This document shows, in pieces, positions 22,908 to 33,813 of a DNA stretch of 64,000 nt. Every line of letters starts with the position of its first letter. Positions within the stretch are counted from its first letter, which is position 1. The DNA comes from Bedellia somnulentella (lineage: Eukaryota > Arthropoda > Insecta > Lepidoptera > Bedelliidae). Under the pieces are notes generated by a model. That model was not told the origin of the DNA. It did no database searches and saw nothing but the letters and a program-made list of their open reading frames with translations. The stretch spans positions 12,977,213 to 13,041,212 of the forward strand of contig OY755183.1 in assembly GCA_963576735.1 (NCBI GenBank). Reading direction: 5' to 3'. The position numbers and the translations under genes were made by a program.

Positions 22908-22975
22908 AGAATCAAACACACATGCACAGACACAAACATACACACGCATACACATACACACACACAAGCCCAAAT
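22908..22975. repeat. CA-rich simple sequence
   Basis: Imperfect CA/CACATA run (CACACATGCACAGACACAAA and onward), immediately right of the TIR element. Confidence 0.75.
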
Positions 22976-23216
22976 ACACTTACCTATTTTGAGTTTTTTT
23001 TCATATTTTCTGTTTTTAATTGTTAACTTTATGTTTTAATTTTTAATCTATTTTACTTGTTCTGTCATGTGACTTACGCCAAAATGTATTATTAGTTTAC
23101 TACTTATCGTAAGTTCACAGGGCTTTGCCCTTTTTAAGTGTGTAGGCTTTTTAGCTAATTGTAAATTGTTTTGATGTTAAATAAATTATCTTTTTTTTAT
23201 ATCTTAGATTTAAAAG

Positions 23217-23285
23217 TAGTGATCGATTGGCTCAGCTCAGCTATCCCAATGGGAGCTAATTGCGTGAGTATTTATTTATTTGTTT
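23217..23285 (+). mobile_element. RTE 3'-end stub, degenerate
   Basis: GTGATCGATTGGCTCAGCTC, TATCCCAATGGGAGCTAATT, GCGTGAGTATTTATT; a decayed terminal 60-70 bp. Confidence 0.65.
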
Positions 23286-24138
23286 ATTTTCGACAATAAA
23301 CTCACAGCACAAGTATAATTCACATTTATAAGATAATATAACCTTAACTTCGACCAATTAAGAGCTTTTATTTTTTGGCTGGTAATCATAATCAATTAAA
23401 ACAATCAAGAAACTTTTGAGATCCGGGAAAATAAACATGCAATAAATTTTACTTAGAATTAAATTTAAAAAAAGAGATTTGAATTTAATACACAATAAAT
23501 TATGGAAATTATAAACAACGCTTAACTAGATGAAAAGGAAAAAGAGAACGTGTAGAGTATATATATGTTTGTTGTATCTTCTAAGAGTACTTCTCAAGTT
23601 TTGATAGTTGATTTATAAAGAGGGTAAAAGCATAAATCATATATCATCATAAATAATCTGAAAAGTGTATTATGCAATTAATTACAATATCTCAACATTA
23701 AAGACAACAAAAATGTATCATTAAGTCGTTGAACATTGAAGTACCTACCTAACCTTAAATTTGAAAGAAATCAGGTTAAGTGATAATATTGTATGTAGTT
23801 AATTTACTTTCGAACGGATGTACGCAAGCAGTTGAACTACGCTTTTAAGTCTTAATACCTAGGTTTTGAAATCCTGCACTTACTAGATTTCAGATTAAGA
23901 AATATTATTTTTAAAATGACCATAATGCGTAGGATATGCTTTCGTCATCACGCCTACACATATAAGATCTTAACTTTAAAAATACTTTCGTTTTGTCCTT
24001 TTCATATACGAAGAGAAAAGTGGAAAGAATGGATGCAACAAAATCGTCTACGTATTTTCGTAGTAGTCTACGAGTGTTGGGCGCGGCATAGAACTCGTAG
24101 CACCAACCGCTACGCGTCGTCGTGGCCTCCCCGTTACC
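23286..24138. other. No TE or gene recognised; upstream of candidate promoter
   Basis: AT-rich to about 24000, then GC content rises toward 24140. The 79-residue open frame at 23916-24155 overlaps the promoter-like segment and shows no protein feature. Confidence 0.45.
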
Positions 24139-24271
24139 TATATAACGACGCGTAGAGTAACGACAATCCCATTTCTGTTTTGACCCCCATCGAGTGGTTG
24201 TCGTGAGTACCAGTGCTTCAGTGTACGTGCGAAAAAAGTTTCATAGTGCCATTTTGCCGTGACGAGAGCAA
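24139..24271 (+). promoter_or_regulatory. Candidate core promoter and non-coding first exon
   Basis: A consensus TATA box, TATATAA, lies at 24139-24145 in a locally GC-rich stretch (CTACGCGTCGTCGTGGCC upstream). A transcription start about 30 bases downstream would fall near 24170. An arthropod-type initiator TCAGT is at 24218-24222, too far from this TATA to use it. The segment ends at a good splice donor, GAGCAA|GTAAGT, with GT at 24272-24273. It has no start codon with a sustained frame, as expected for a 5' UTR exon. The next convincing plus-strand acceptor seen is at 63106-63107 before the allatotropin start codon, so this may be exon 1 of that gene. The link is inference; transcript data are needed. 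Confidence 0.45.
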
Positions 24272-24273
24272 GT

Positions 24274-25535
24274 AAGTTTTATAATATAAAAATTATACGT
24301 ATATAAATATGACCAAATAGCACCACATTTTTTTTTTATTTTGACTATTACAGTTTATAAACTTTTATGAAGTTTTAACCTGTAATAAATGTAATTACTA
24401 TTTTTAAAAGTCAGCAACAGGTTGTTAAGGGTGACTGCTGACCTGTGCAAAACAAGGTGTATTGTTTGAAGTAATTTACTGAATCGGAAAGAAGTTTCAT
24501 TTCAGTTATGTACATAAAATGTTATATCTTCAGTTTTTCAAGAATAAAATTGAAGAAATTGATTATCTTAACTATAAGCTATATTTTTATATCTATCTGT
24601 AAAATTACCGTTACTAAATACCATTAATTTACTGATGTTAAAAAACTACCCACGATAAAATCCAATGAAAATTGAGAATTAAATTTATAAAATGCTAAAT
24701 AAATTGCTTAAATTAACTGAGGTTTTTTAAAATGCTCCATTTGTGAAATAAAGTTGCATAATAAAAATTTATCATGATTGATATCAAGATATTAATAACT
24801 TGAAAACTCGTAGGTACTCCTAAATGAACTTTGTTGTAACTCCTCAAGCCGATAAAAGTGTTTATCGTAGTCATTATAAATATACACACGTGCATTCAAT
24901 TAAATAAAATTTTCAACCATCAGAGCTTAGATAATTTTACTAGACCGCAAAGTAATGGAATACGAAATGATAATCATTCATCCACGCTATTGCGGACACT
25001 AAAACATATTCTTGTATGAACTATCTTCTTATGCGTGTAGTAAAATAATGTTATTAGTCCTCACATTTACAAAAATAACGATGCTTTTTTAACCAGCTTT
25101 ATTAAATAACTTAAAAAAAATTGTGTCAAGAATTGGAAAAAAAATAAAATCTTATCTTACAAACTGGCATTCAATAAAAATTTACAATACAAATTTCCCA
25201 GAGCCATCATTATAGTTATTTTTTAAAAGCTGAAAAATTAACAAGATATTGCTATACTATTCAAAAAATTTAATTCTTGCCGTTAATAAAAACATACATA
25301 TAATAAGTAAAAACAAATGAAGTAAAATATAAGGTTATATTTTTTGTCAATAGAAAATAGAAAACGAATTTCTAGTTTATTCAATCATTACGTCACATAG
25401 ATTGAACTTATTCTTGTTAACAAAAAACTAAGCAGGGCATAATATTAAAACCATGAAGATTTTTGTATGATAATAACAGGCCATGTTTAGTAAAACTAAA
25501 ACTCGATTTATAAAGTAACGAAGACAAATTTAAAA
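24274..25535. other. Possible intron, no element seen
   Basis: Strongly AT-rich, no recognised repeat or coding frame. Confidence 0.4.
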
Positions 25536-25650
25536 ACTTTTATTTTACAATCTTTTCCCCACTCAATTTCCAAAAGTGGCTGAAGTATTTCTTATTCTGG
25601 AGCTCCTCAAGGGATTTATAGCCCTGAGTCTATGTATGTATGTATGTACA
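25536..25650 (+). mobile_element. SINE-A, 5'-truncated
   Basis: Starts at TTTTATTTTACAATCTTTTC, ends TTATAGCCCTGAGTCTATG with ATGT units. Confidence 0.85.
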
Positions 25651-25959
25651 AAATTATATTAAAGAAAAAGAGTTTATTTTTTGTAATTGAACGGGTAATT
25701 TCCGCCAGTCGACGTCTACTATGCGCCTATTTTGCGTGATACAATACAATACAAGAAGAAATATTAAGTAAATAAACTGGTACGGACAAAATAACGGATC
25801 AAGTTAGTCCTAAAAAGGTACAATGATAAGAGATACAAAATCGACGATATATTAAACTAACAACATCCAAAAATCCGCAAAAACAACTTTCAAGATCAAG
25901 AAACACGCAATTATATTATCATCATCATCATAATCCATATATGTCCCAGCTGAGGGACT

Positions 25960-26180
25960 TGGGAGTACATACATTCAACGTTATAAATCCAAAAAAGGGA
26001 AAGATTTTCAGCATAAGAAAGTTCTCGGCCACTTTTGGCAGCAAGTTGGAAATAAATAATAAAATAAGGATGGTTGGTTATGGGTCTCCAGTCATATCGC
26101 TCAGAAATCAATTTAAAAGGCCCAATATACCTCACCTCATACGTGGAAATGTCTTAGTGCTATTTTAAGTTGTCACAGTC
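25960..26180 (-). mobile_element. SINE-A relic
   Basis: ATTCAACGTTATAAATCC, GGCCACTTTTGGCAGCAAG, GGTTATGGGTCTCCAGTC in SINE-A order with heavy decay. Confidence 0.7.
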
Positions 26181-26340
26181 AACTTGGGCCTAGGGTATTA
26201 TGGTAATAATTCACAAAGCTGACTTAGTTCGGGTTGGCGCACTAACGGTTACTAACATCAAGGTCCGTTGACGACGGCTTTCGTGTCCTGCACAGAACAG
26301 CATCATCTTGATTTTCTGATAATCAACAGATTAAATTTGC

Positions 26341-26640
26341 ATACATACATACATACATATACTCACGCCATTAGTTCCCATTGGGGTAGGAAGAGACTTT
26401 TGATCGCCACTTCGTACGATCCTGACAAACCTCTCTAGCTTCGTTGACATCCATCAATCTTTTCATGCATGCTCTTTTATTCTTCATACTTCGGACGCCA
26501 GCCTTTTTGAGAACACTCTCAATTTGGTCCAAGTGTGTTCTCCGTGGTCGTCCTTTACTAACATTACCACCCACACTAGCTCTGTAGATCCCTTTTACCA
26601 ATTTTCTATCATCCATCCTCTCTAATCTCAACATTCCTTA
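26341..26640 (-). mobile_element. RTE, 5'-truncated, open C-terminal frame
   Basis: An 87-residue minus frame (26371-26634) matches the last ~87 residues of the intact RTE, ending in YPNGN. Tail ACATACATACATACATATAC at left. Very close in sequence to the stub at 22246. Confidence 0.92.
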
Positions 26641-27414
26641 ATCTATCTTACTTATCTGACTTGCAATGCACCAAATTAAGTTTTAAATGTCACAATGAAT
26701 TTGTGAGTTAACCATCGACAACGGACAAGTAAATTTTAGTATAAGCAAATAAAATAAAATAAAATATAGTGCAAACAGTTTTTTTTCACAAATCTTTTTT
26801 GGATCTTAAAATCAACCGTTGGTTACGTTTGCAATACTTTTGACTTAACTTTTGAAATTTCTGTAATACACCTCTAACATACAAGATATTATTAAAGCAT
26901 AATGAAAGGATTAAATTGGTATTATCTTTAAGAAGCTTACATAAGGTTCCCGGTAATTTCAGCTCCCAACTTCAAGAAGGTAGATGAGGGTTTATAAATT
27001 TTAGATTGCAACATTTTAACCAGCACTTCCCTTTAGCACTCGCTCGTTCTAAAATACTTCATATCCAATATGAAAGTTCACTTTGTGACGGAGTACCACG
27101 TAAATTGGACCTCATTCGAATAAAAATGCAATTACAACTTTTACACCTTGTTGTAATTAAACATGCTGGTATTTGCCGATGTTTTGTAGAGATATATTTA
27201 CCTTTATGAAAGATAATTAAAAAAACTCTGATACATTATCCCAACCATTAAAAAGAAAGATCAAATGAATTATTTTTTGTAAGCTTAATTTATTTGCTGC
27301 TTTTGAATTGGCATAAGATCAAAATTATTCCTTTTGAGAACCACCGCTTCTCAATTCTTATATGTATATATATAAATTTATTGCCTATATCAAGGTTTTT
27401 AATCTTGATGTAAA
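26641..27414. other. No gene seen
   Basis: No recognised element. The 67-residue frame at 27006-27209 has no distinguishing feature. Confidence 0.4.
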
Positions 27415-27561
27415 ATGTGAGGGAACCCACATGGCTAAGTTGTACTTAGTTGTGACAGTGAATTCGTAAAATTCAGCTATAGGCCTGCCTGCTGTCACGT
27501 GATGTCCAAAAATATTAGTACCTCTACCAACCCCTTCGGGGATATTCGGCGTGAACGTTTG
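27415..27561 (+). mobile_element. SINE-B relic, internally deleted
   Basis: GTGAGGGAACCCACATGGCT, TTGTACTTAGTTGTGACAG, then CTGTCACGTGATGTCC and CCCCTTCGGGGATATTCGGC; head and part of the middle missing, no tandem tail. Confidence 0.85.
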
Positions 27562-27659
27562 AGCCTTGATTTCTATTCAAAACTGACAGCTATGTATAAA
27601 AACCTAAACATAAATTACCATTCAGTGTCTGTATAATTTAAAAGTAATATACATTACTT

Positions 27660-27728
27660 TTAAAATAACTGTAGATATAAAATATACATACATATAAAAT
27701 ATACATTTTATATCTACAGTTATTTTAA
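27660..27728. repeat. Palindrome, perfect 24-bp arms
   Basis: 27660-27683 and 27705-27728 are exact reverse complements (TTAAAATAACTGTAGATATA start) around a 21-base AT-rich loop. Confidence 0.92.
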
Positions 27729-28111
27729 TGTTTTCCTTTATACTAAATATCTTTGTTATTGTTGACCTTGTTTCACCATTAATATGGTATTATTTTCTAA
27801 TGGATTCTTATTGTGATTGAAATCAATTCTCGTTTGATGTTCTATTGATCTAGTTAGAATAAAGTTCCTAATGATGAAAGTTTTTAACTGCTTGCGTTAT
27901 TTTAAATTTCACTAATTAAAATAAAAACTTTTAAATTTTGTTATATTATTTGCAGGATAAATTTAACAGAAATTTTTAAAATTCAGTTTGTAAATACTAG
28001 TAAACTTTTGTAGCGGAATAAATATTATTATAAATTATTGAATTGTATAAATTATTCTATATATGTAAAGATATGAGAGGTTTAAATTGAAACTACTCAA
28101 AATTATTATAG
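27729..28111. other. No gene seen
   Basis: AT-rich; nothing recognised. Confidence 0.4.
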
Positions 28112-28325
28112 TATGTACTCACGAATCCAATAAGGGGTAGCTGGAGCGTTAAAATTATATACTTTTAGGGATTTTGCGAAGAAGAATGAGTGAAAAATAG
28201 TGTAATAAACCAAAATTGGAGAAGGATCCCCTACCACAATGCCCAACAATCACTACTGGAATATAATGAAATGGAATATATTTCTCGAACAGTTTAATGC
28301 TATTTTAAGCCGATACTGTACAGCT
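28112..28325 (-). mobile_element. SINE-A relic
   Basis: ATGTACTCACGAATCC at left, TTTTAAGCCGATACTGTACA at right; interior shortened. Confidence 0.72.
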
Positions 28326-28694
28326 AGTTATGGTTATTGAAATACAATATGTAACTTAAGAGCAGCGATAAATGGCAGCAGTGATCCAATGCTTAAAAAA
28401 ATTAGAGAATTTGGTTTGATATCTGGTGAAGACTAAAACATATTTAAAAATATATTATTTTTGATATTTTTATGTAATTGTTATATGTATGTCGAACCAA
28501 TTCGTTTCACATAGTTTTTTTATTCATTGTTTAGTTTTTTTAGTTTTAAAGCTAAAATTATCTCTTTGTGTTTATATTGTTAGTAGAAAGCATTCTCTTA
28601 ACGAATTATATAACGAAGGCTATATAACTTTCATTGTCACGTAGAGTAAAATTTTTGCTATCTATGCAAAACCTGTCCGGTTTTTAGTAAGTTA
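28326..28694. other. No gene seen
   Basis: AT-rich; nothing recognised. Confidence 0.4.
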
Positions 28695-28995
28695 TTATAC
28701 TTACTTACTTACTTACGTGTACTCACGCTCATTGTTCCCATTGGGGTAGGCAGAGACTATAGATCGCCACTTTGTACGATCCAGGCAAATCTCTCTTGCT
28801 TCTGTTACATTCATCATTCTTCTCATATATGCTCTTTTATTCTTCATACTTCGGACGCCGGCCTTTTTGAGCACACACTATATTTGGTTCAGGTGTGTCC
28901 TCCGTGGTCGTCCTCTACTTACTTTACCTTCCACGTTGGCTTTATAGATCTCTTTCACCAATTTACAATCATCTATCCTCTCTTTGTCCCCAAAC
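28695..28995 (-). mobile_element. RTE subfamily with (AAGT)n tail, 5'-truncated
   Basis: Left edge is ACTTACTTACTTACG, i.e. (AAGT)n on the sense strand rather than (ATGT)n. Coding remnants GRPR and CQ-R region follow with damaged frame (an SRGRP stretch reads with changes). Confidence 0.86.
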
Positions 28996-29147
28996 CAAAA
29001 TATTTATATGTAATTATAATAATTAATATACCATAAATAAGCTAACAACCAGAAGGTTAAGATTTCGATTCTATTTCAACGATATCACTTACTCATTTAA
29101 TTACTGCAGGAACCATTATATTTAAAGGCTTGAGTCAAAATTTTATG

Positions 29148-29232
29148 GGACATTTTAACAAGCTAGAGGGGTTTGTCAGGGTCGAACAATCTGTGCCTAC
29201 CTAACGGCATGAGTATATATAAGTATGTACGT
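29148..29232 (+). mobile_element. RTE 3'-end relic
   Basis: GCTAGAGGGGTTTGTCAGGG, then TGTGCCTACCTAACGGC and ATGAGTATATATAAG; the loop portion of the terminal stem is deleted. Confidence 0.62.
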
Positions 29233-29310
29233 ATTTTAAACAAATGTTGCAGTACCACTATGAGTGGCTAATCTAACTGATGTCTGTGGAATAAATTCTG
29301 AATAGAAAGG

Positions 29311-29580
29311 ATGGATGAAAATAAAGTAGCGAAAGAGATATACAGAGCCAATGTGGATGGGATCGTTAGTAGAGGACGGCCTCGTAAAACGTTTCTAGAC
29401 CAGATAGAAATGGTTCTTACAAAGGCGGGGATCGGAAGTGAGAAGAATAAAAGAGCATGTATGAGAAGAATAATGAATGTAAGGGAAGCAAGAGAGGTTT
29501 GTCAAGATCGTACTAAGTGGCGATCGATAGTCTCTGCCTACCCCAATGGGAATAATGGGCGTGAGTATAAGTAAGTAAGA
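29311..29580 (+). mobile_element. RTE subfamily with (AAGT)n tail, open C-terminal frame
   Basis: An 87-residue plus frame carries RGRPRKTFLDQIEMV, KNKRACMRRI and CQDRTKWRSIVSAYPNGN. A one-base change in the terminal stem removes the usual stop, extending the frame by six residues. Tail is ATAAGTAAGTAAG. Same subfamily as 28695-28995 but opposite strand, about 300 bp away. Confidence 0.9.
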
Positions 29581-29825
29581 AAATTCTGTCAACTCCTTTT
29601 TCATGTTATAATTCAGATATCCATTCTAAAACGGTAACAGGATTTTGGTTTTATAGGTCCACCTATTCCAAAATAATGGCGCATTTTATAGTACGTTTCA
29701 TCACTCGCTTTTCAAACATTGCTCAAAATTTCGATCACGTATTCTTTCGACATTTCCACACATTGAGTAAGCATTATAATAGTGGATTTCGCTTCAAGTC
29801 ATAAACTTTGGTAATAATTAGTTTA

Positions 29826-30070
29826 ATTTGAATGTTTTATGTTCATGAAAACCTCATGTGGGGAGTATTACTAATAAATGAAGAATAAATAAAGGAAAGA
29901 ATAGAAAAATTTCGACACAGGCGGGAATCGAACCCGCGACCTCGGGTATACGCTCCCGTCGCTCTGCCATTGAGCTACCGCGTCAATGGCTGCCAGTGCG
30001 AAATACTTCTATCCTTTGTTTCTTTTTACACTTTTAAGTAGTGTTTGCGTTAACTACCTCCGTTTTTTTT
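29826..30070 (-). mobile_element. SINE-T, complete, 12-bp target duplication
   Basis: ATAATTAGTTTA flanks it at 29814-29825 and 30071-30082. On the minus strand: 5' segment starting CGGAGGTAGTTAACGCAAAC, tRNA-like core (GACGCGGTAGCTCAATGGC; CGCGGGTTCGATTCCCGCC), then tail to CATGAGGTTTTCATGAACAT. The acceptor and T arms pair well and the anticodon arm poorly. The tRNA-like part lies ~90 bases in from the 5' end, unlike ordinary tRNA SINEs. Confidence 0.85.
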
Positions 30071-30344
30071 ATAATTAGTTTAGTAATAATTTTTCTTCTT
30101 GTGTGTTTTGTTATTTTTCCTTATGGTGAAAAACTTGCTAAATCTTAGATTCTGAATATGGATCGATGGCTCTCCGAAGCTCCGATTCATTTTAATATTA
30201 AGACAGTCTGGTGTATTAACCTACAATGTCCTATATCGTACACATTGAATTGTACATTCACATTGAACCCGAGACCTCTGCGTGGTACTAGAAGTGAGCT
30301 TAAGCTGACAAGCAAAGGGTCTTACAGACTGAATTCATAAGAAA

Positions 30345-30632
30345 ATACATATCCACATACATGCTCACGGCTATATATCCCTAGAAAGGGTACCCAGAGT
30401 TCCGAATTTTTCAGCCTCTTTTGGAAGTTAAGTGGGCAAAACATTGTAAAGTGAAGGTTTTTGGTAATGGGTCCCCAACCCAAAAATCATTTAAAAAGCC
30501 CAAATACCCTTAGTTGCCTCTTCAGAACACCCACGGGAAGAAATGGAGTAGTGATATTCTAAGCCGACACTACACAGCCATAGCTCTCACTACCCCTTTT
30601 AAGGATATCAAGGTGTAAGTATATGGATATAT
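30345..30632 (-). mobile_element. SINE-A plus an inverted SINE-A end
   Basis: A minus copy spans about 30345-30580. It is followed at 30581-30632 by the last ~50 bp of a plus copy (TAGCTCTCACTACCCCTTTT, GTGTAAGTATATGG). Confidence 0.82.
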
Positions 30633-30999
30633 GTAAATTCATTTAACTGAACATTGTATGAGTAATGGCTACTTGGAATGTTCAATTGAGAGATAAAACG
30701 ATTCCGGAAGAGAAAATTGACCCGTATGAACTTGCTTGATTAATTTTGTAAGATTCAGGTTCAAAGTATTTAATCTTACTGTGCCTAAGATCTCTCTACT
30801 AAATAATAGGTATTTAGGAAATGAGTAATTAAACATTTTCAACGCTCTTCTTTGTCCTAATCTTAACGCCAGCTTAAGGCAATTTGTTTGTCTCAAAATC
30901 GGATTTACTCAACTAAAAATGTTTGATTAAGTAAGGTGCTTGAAATTTTATAAAGAAACAAGCGATTTTTCCGCTTCAATTTTATACGGATAGTAAAAT
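30633..30999. other. No gene seen
   Basis: AT-rich; the antisense 75-residue frame at 30669-30896 is featureless. Confidence 0.4.
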
Positions 31000-31170
31000 A
31001 CATACATTTATATCCTCACGGCTATAAATCCTTAGAAGGGTTAGCTAGAGCTTAAGAATAAAAAAAATGCTTAGACACTTTTGAAAGTTGAGTAAGGTAA
31101 AGATTTTAAAATTAAGGTTATTGTTGGTGATGGGCCTTCAGAGGCATAACCCAATAATCACTTCAAAATA
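31000..31170 (-). mobile_element. SINE-A relic, head missing
   Basis: ATATCCTCACGGCTATAAAT through GGTGATGGGCCTTCAG and CCCAATAATCACTTC. Confidence 0.8.
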
Positions 31171-32478
31171 ACATTAGGGTTTTATACATAAAAAGTTAGT
31201 ATCTATAATTTGGAGATAAAAAATCAAACAAACCCCAAAAAAGATGGGCCACGTAATGATGACCCAATAACGTAAAATATTAAAATTGTTTTCAGTCTAC
31301 GCACGCATTGTACACTTTACACATAATTTAAAAATCTATGTTTTAAGCAAAACTCAAGTAAAAAGAACACAACGTGTTTAAACAATGCACATCTAAAACT
31401 TTACTAATTCAGCAAAATGCATCAAAGAGTGTTTGAATTTCATTTTTAATTTTTCACAAAGCTTTGTCCGGTATTGTACAGTTAGCTTTGAAACTGTATA
31501 AAAACTATGATGGCGGACTTGATGCGGATAAAATTTTAATTAATAAACGTCATAGAATTCATTTACGTTTTACAATCAATTTCGCTGTCTGTTACAATTT
31601 TTGTCTTGTATTGTTTTAGTCATTACCACATTTAGAGAGATACCGTTGGTATAGAAGCTATAGGTGAATGAACTAGGAATTAAAAAAAACACCTTTCGTT
31701 GTTTTTTCATAATAAAAAAACATTTTTCAATTTCTTCCCGTTATCGTAGACTATTCAGAAATCTTCTAATGCTGGCTACATACCGAATATCCAATTGACA
31801 CATTATTTGAACACTTTATTGCATACAGATATAATGTTTTTACAAAAGTACTGAACATTAAAACTTAGTACACTTAGACTTATCGCCTTAACGCGATTTC
31901 TTCCAGTGAACTTTTATGGTGATAAACAATTGACATTTACATTACTTTTTAAACATTTGTATAAGATGAAATTAAGTATCATATAAGTTTATCAATTTGT
32001 CTATTAAATAGAAAACTTTGTTACAGTTGTTGCTTTTATTTTATACGCATACGTGCGTATTTGTGTTATTATTTTGCATACATTGGTGGGGGTGAACCTG
32101 CATCAGCGGTTGCAAAGTACAGACTAGGGTATATTTAAACTACAAAAAAACTAAATTTTTACTGCAATATATCGAAATCTTTTAAATAATCTTATTGAAT
32201 TAAACAAAATTCTAGTCATGGATACCCACAATATTTAATTAATTTAATACCTATATTTTATAATCACATTTTTAATTAATGAGTTTTGAGAATTTAATAC
32301 AAAAGAAGTTTGATACAACGTTGCAATGATAACTAGATAAATCTTGGAACTCTTTCCGTAAGATTACCGAGTAAAGTTGGTTAAATTACTTCACATAAAG
32401 CTCTTTTATTACTTAATTGGTAAACTTATAGTCTATATTTCTTAACCTTTTTCTTTCCAATTTAAAAACAAATTCATT
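31171..32478. other. Long AT-rich stretch, no gene seen
   Basis: About 1.3 kb with no recognised element or coding frame. Confidence 0.45.
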
Positions 32479-32689
32479 TCAAAGTATATCAAAGTTGCAC
32501 AAACAAAAAGCTAATGAAACCCGCGTCACATACATGCTATTGAAGAACCGTCCTAGTTCCATTGAATACAAAAGTTGGAACTACAAAGATACACGCGTCT
32601 CACTGAACTAACGTATCAAAGTAGTCTGCATGACAATTGACATTATGAGAGTAGAGATGTTATTTAATGAACTTGAAGTATGGCGTTAA

Positions 32690-32938
32690 AACCGCAATAA
32701 AAAACGTGAAGTGCCGGCTAAGAATGTCACTACCCCTTTCTACCCACGGGTGTCGTAGGAGGCGACTAAAGGTATGGGGATTTTTAAGTAGTTTTTGGGC
32801 GATGCGGTTGGAGACTCATCACCAATGGTACTTTAATTTTACTATCTTATCTTCTACAACTTCCGAATGGAGCTGAGGAGTTTCTAGCTCTGATCCCTGG
32901 CTATCCCTTTTTGGGATTTACGGCCGAGCATTTATGTA
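32690..32938 (+). mobile_element. SINE-A, full length, diverged subfamily
   Basis: Head GTGCCGGCTAAGAATGTCAC, end TTTACGGCCGAGCATTTATG. It shares AGGAGTTTCTAGCTCTGA with the copy at 33247, so the two derive from one locus duplication. Confidence 0.88.
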
Positions 32939-33246
32939 TTTTGCTAAAGTCTGTATTTTCTTAACCTTCTTCTCTTCGCTTGTAAATCAAAGTCTTTACA
33001 AAGAATATATCAAAGTTGCATATACAAAAGCTAATGAAACCCGCGTCACATACAAGCTATTGAAGAACCGTCCTAGTTCCATTGAATACAAAAGTTGGAG
33101 CTACAAAGTTACACGCGTCTCACTGAACTAACGTATCAAAGTAGTCTGCATGACAATTGACATTATGAGAGTAGAGATGCTATTTAATGAAGTTTTATTT
33201 TAACTTGAAAAGTGGCGTGGCATTAGAACAACAATAAAAACCTAGT

Positions 33247-33459
33247 GTTGTGTCGGCTTAGAATGTCACTACTAAGGGTATGGTGATTTTTTTAAATGGT
33301 TTTTGGGAGATGTTGGTGCAGACCCATCACCAATGATTCTTTATTCCTACCATCTTGTCCCTATCAATTTCCAAATGTGGCTAAGGAGTTTCTAGCTCTG
33401 AACCTCTGGCTATCCCTTTTTGGGATTTATGGCCGTGAGTATACGTATGTATTTATGTA
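33247..33459 (+). mobile_element. SINE-A, internally deleted
   Basis: Head GTGTCGGCTTAGAATGTCAC; lacks the CCCCATTTC to GGCGAC block; ends ATGGCCGTGAGTATACGTAT. Confidence 0.87.
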
Positions 33460-33813
33460 CATTTCAAAGTATAACAAAATTGCACAAAAAAAAGCTAATG
33501 AAACCCGCGTCACATACATGCCATTGAAGAACCGTCCTAGTTCCATTGAATACAAAAGTTGTAGCTACAAAGTTACACGCGTCTCACTGAACTAACGTAT
33601 CAAAGTAGTCTGCATGACAACTGACATTATGAGAGTTGAGATGTTATTTAAATAAGTTTTTTTATGCTTTAAAAGTGGCATATCAACAGACCCACAATCG
33701 AACATTGTGCTAATATGAAAAGAAACTTTTAAATTAAAAAGATAATGTGCTCTAAAATAAAGATTTTAGCCATCTATATATACATACATACATACATACA
33801 TATTCTCACGCCG

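Larger units (their letters stand above)
32479..33655 (+). repeat. Triplicated ~180-bp segment interleaved with SINE-A copies
   Basis: Three near-identical direct copies begin near 32480, 33003 and 33463. Each holds AATGAAACCCGCGTCACATA, GAAGAACCGTCCTAGTTCCA, ACGCGTCTCACTGAACTAAC and TGACATTATGAGAGT. SINE-A copies lie in the two gaps, so the unit (segment plus SINE-A) was tandemly duplicated. All three keep the same short frame ending VSLN before a stop (LKNRPSSIEYKSW is common to two; the other reads SSIEYKSC). Function unknown. Confidence 0.88.

Noticed and set aside
23916..24155. A 79-residue open frame across the candidate promoter
   Set aside because: Runs through the TATA region with no protein feature; better explained as non-coding.
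24218..24222. TCAGT initiator as the start site paired with the TATA box at 24139
   Set aside because: The spacing is about 79 bases, far beyond the usual ~30; at most one of the two signals can be right, so no exact start is called.
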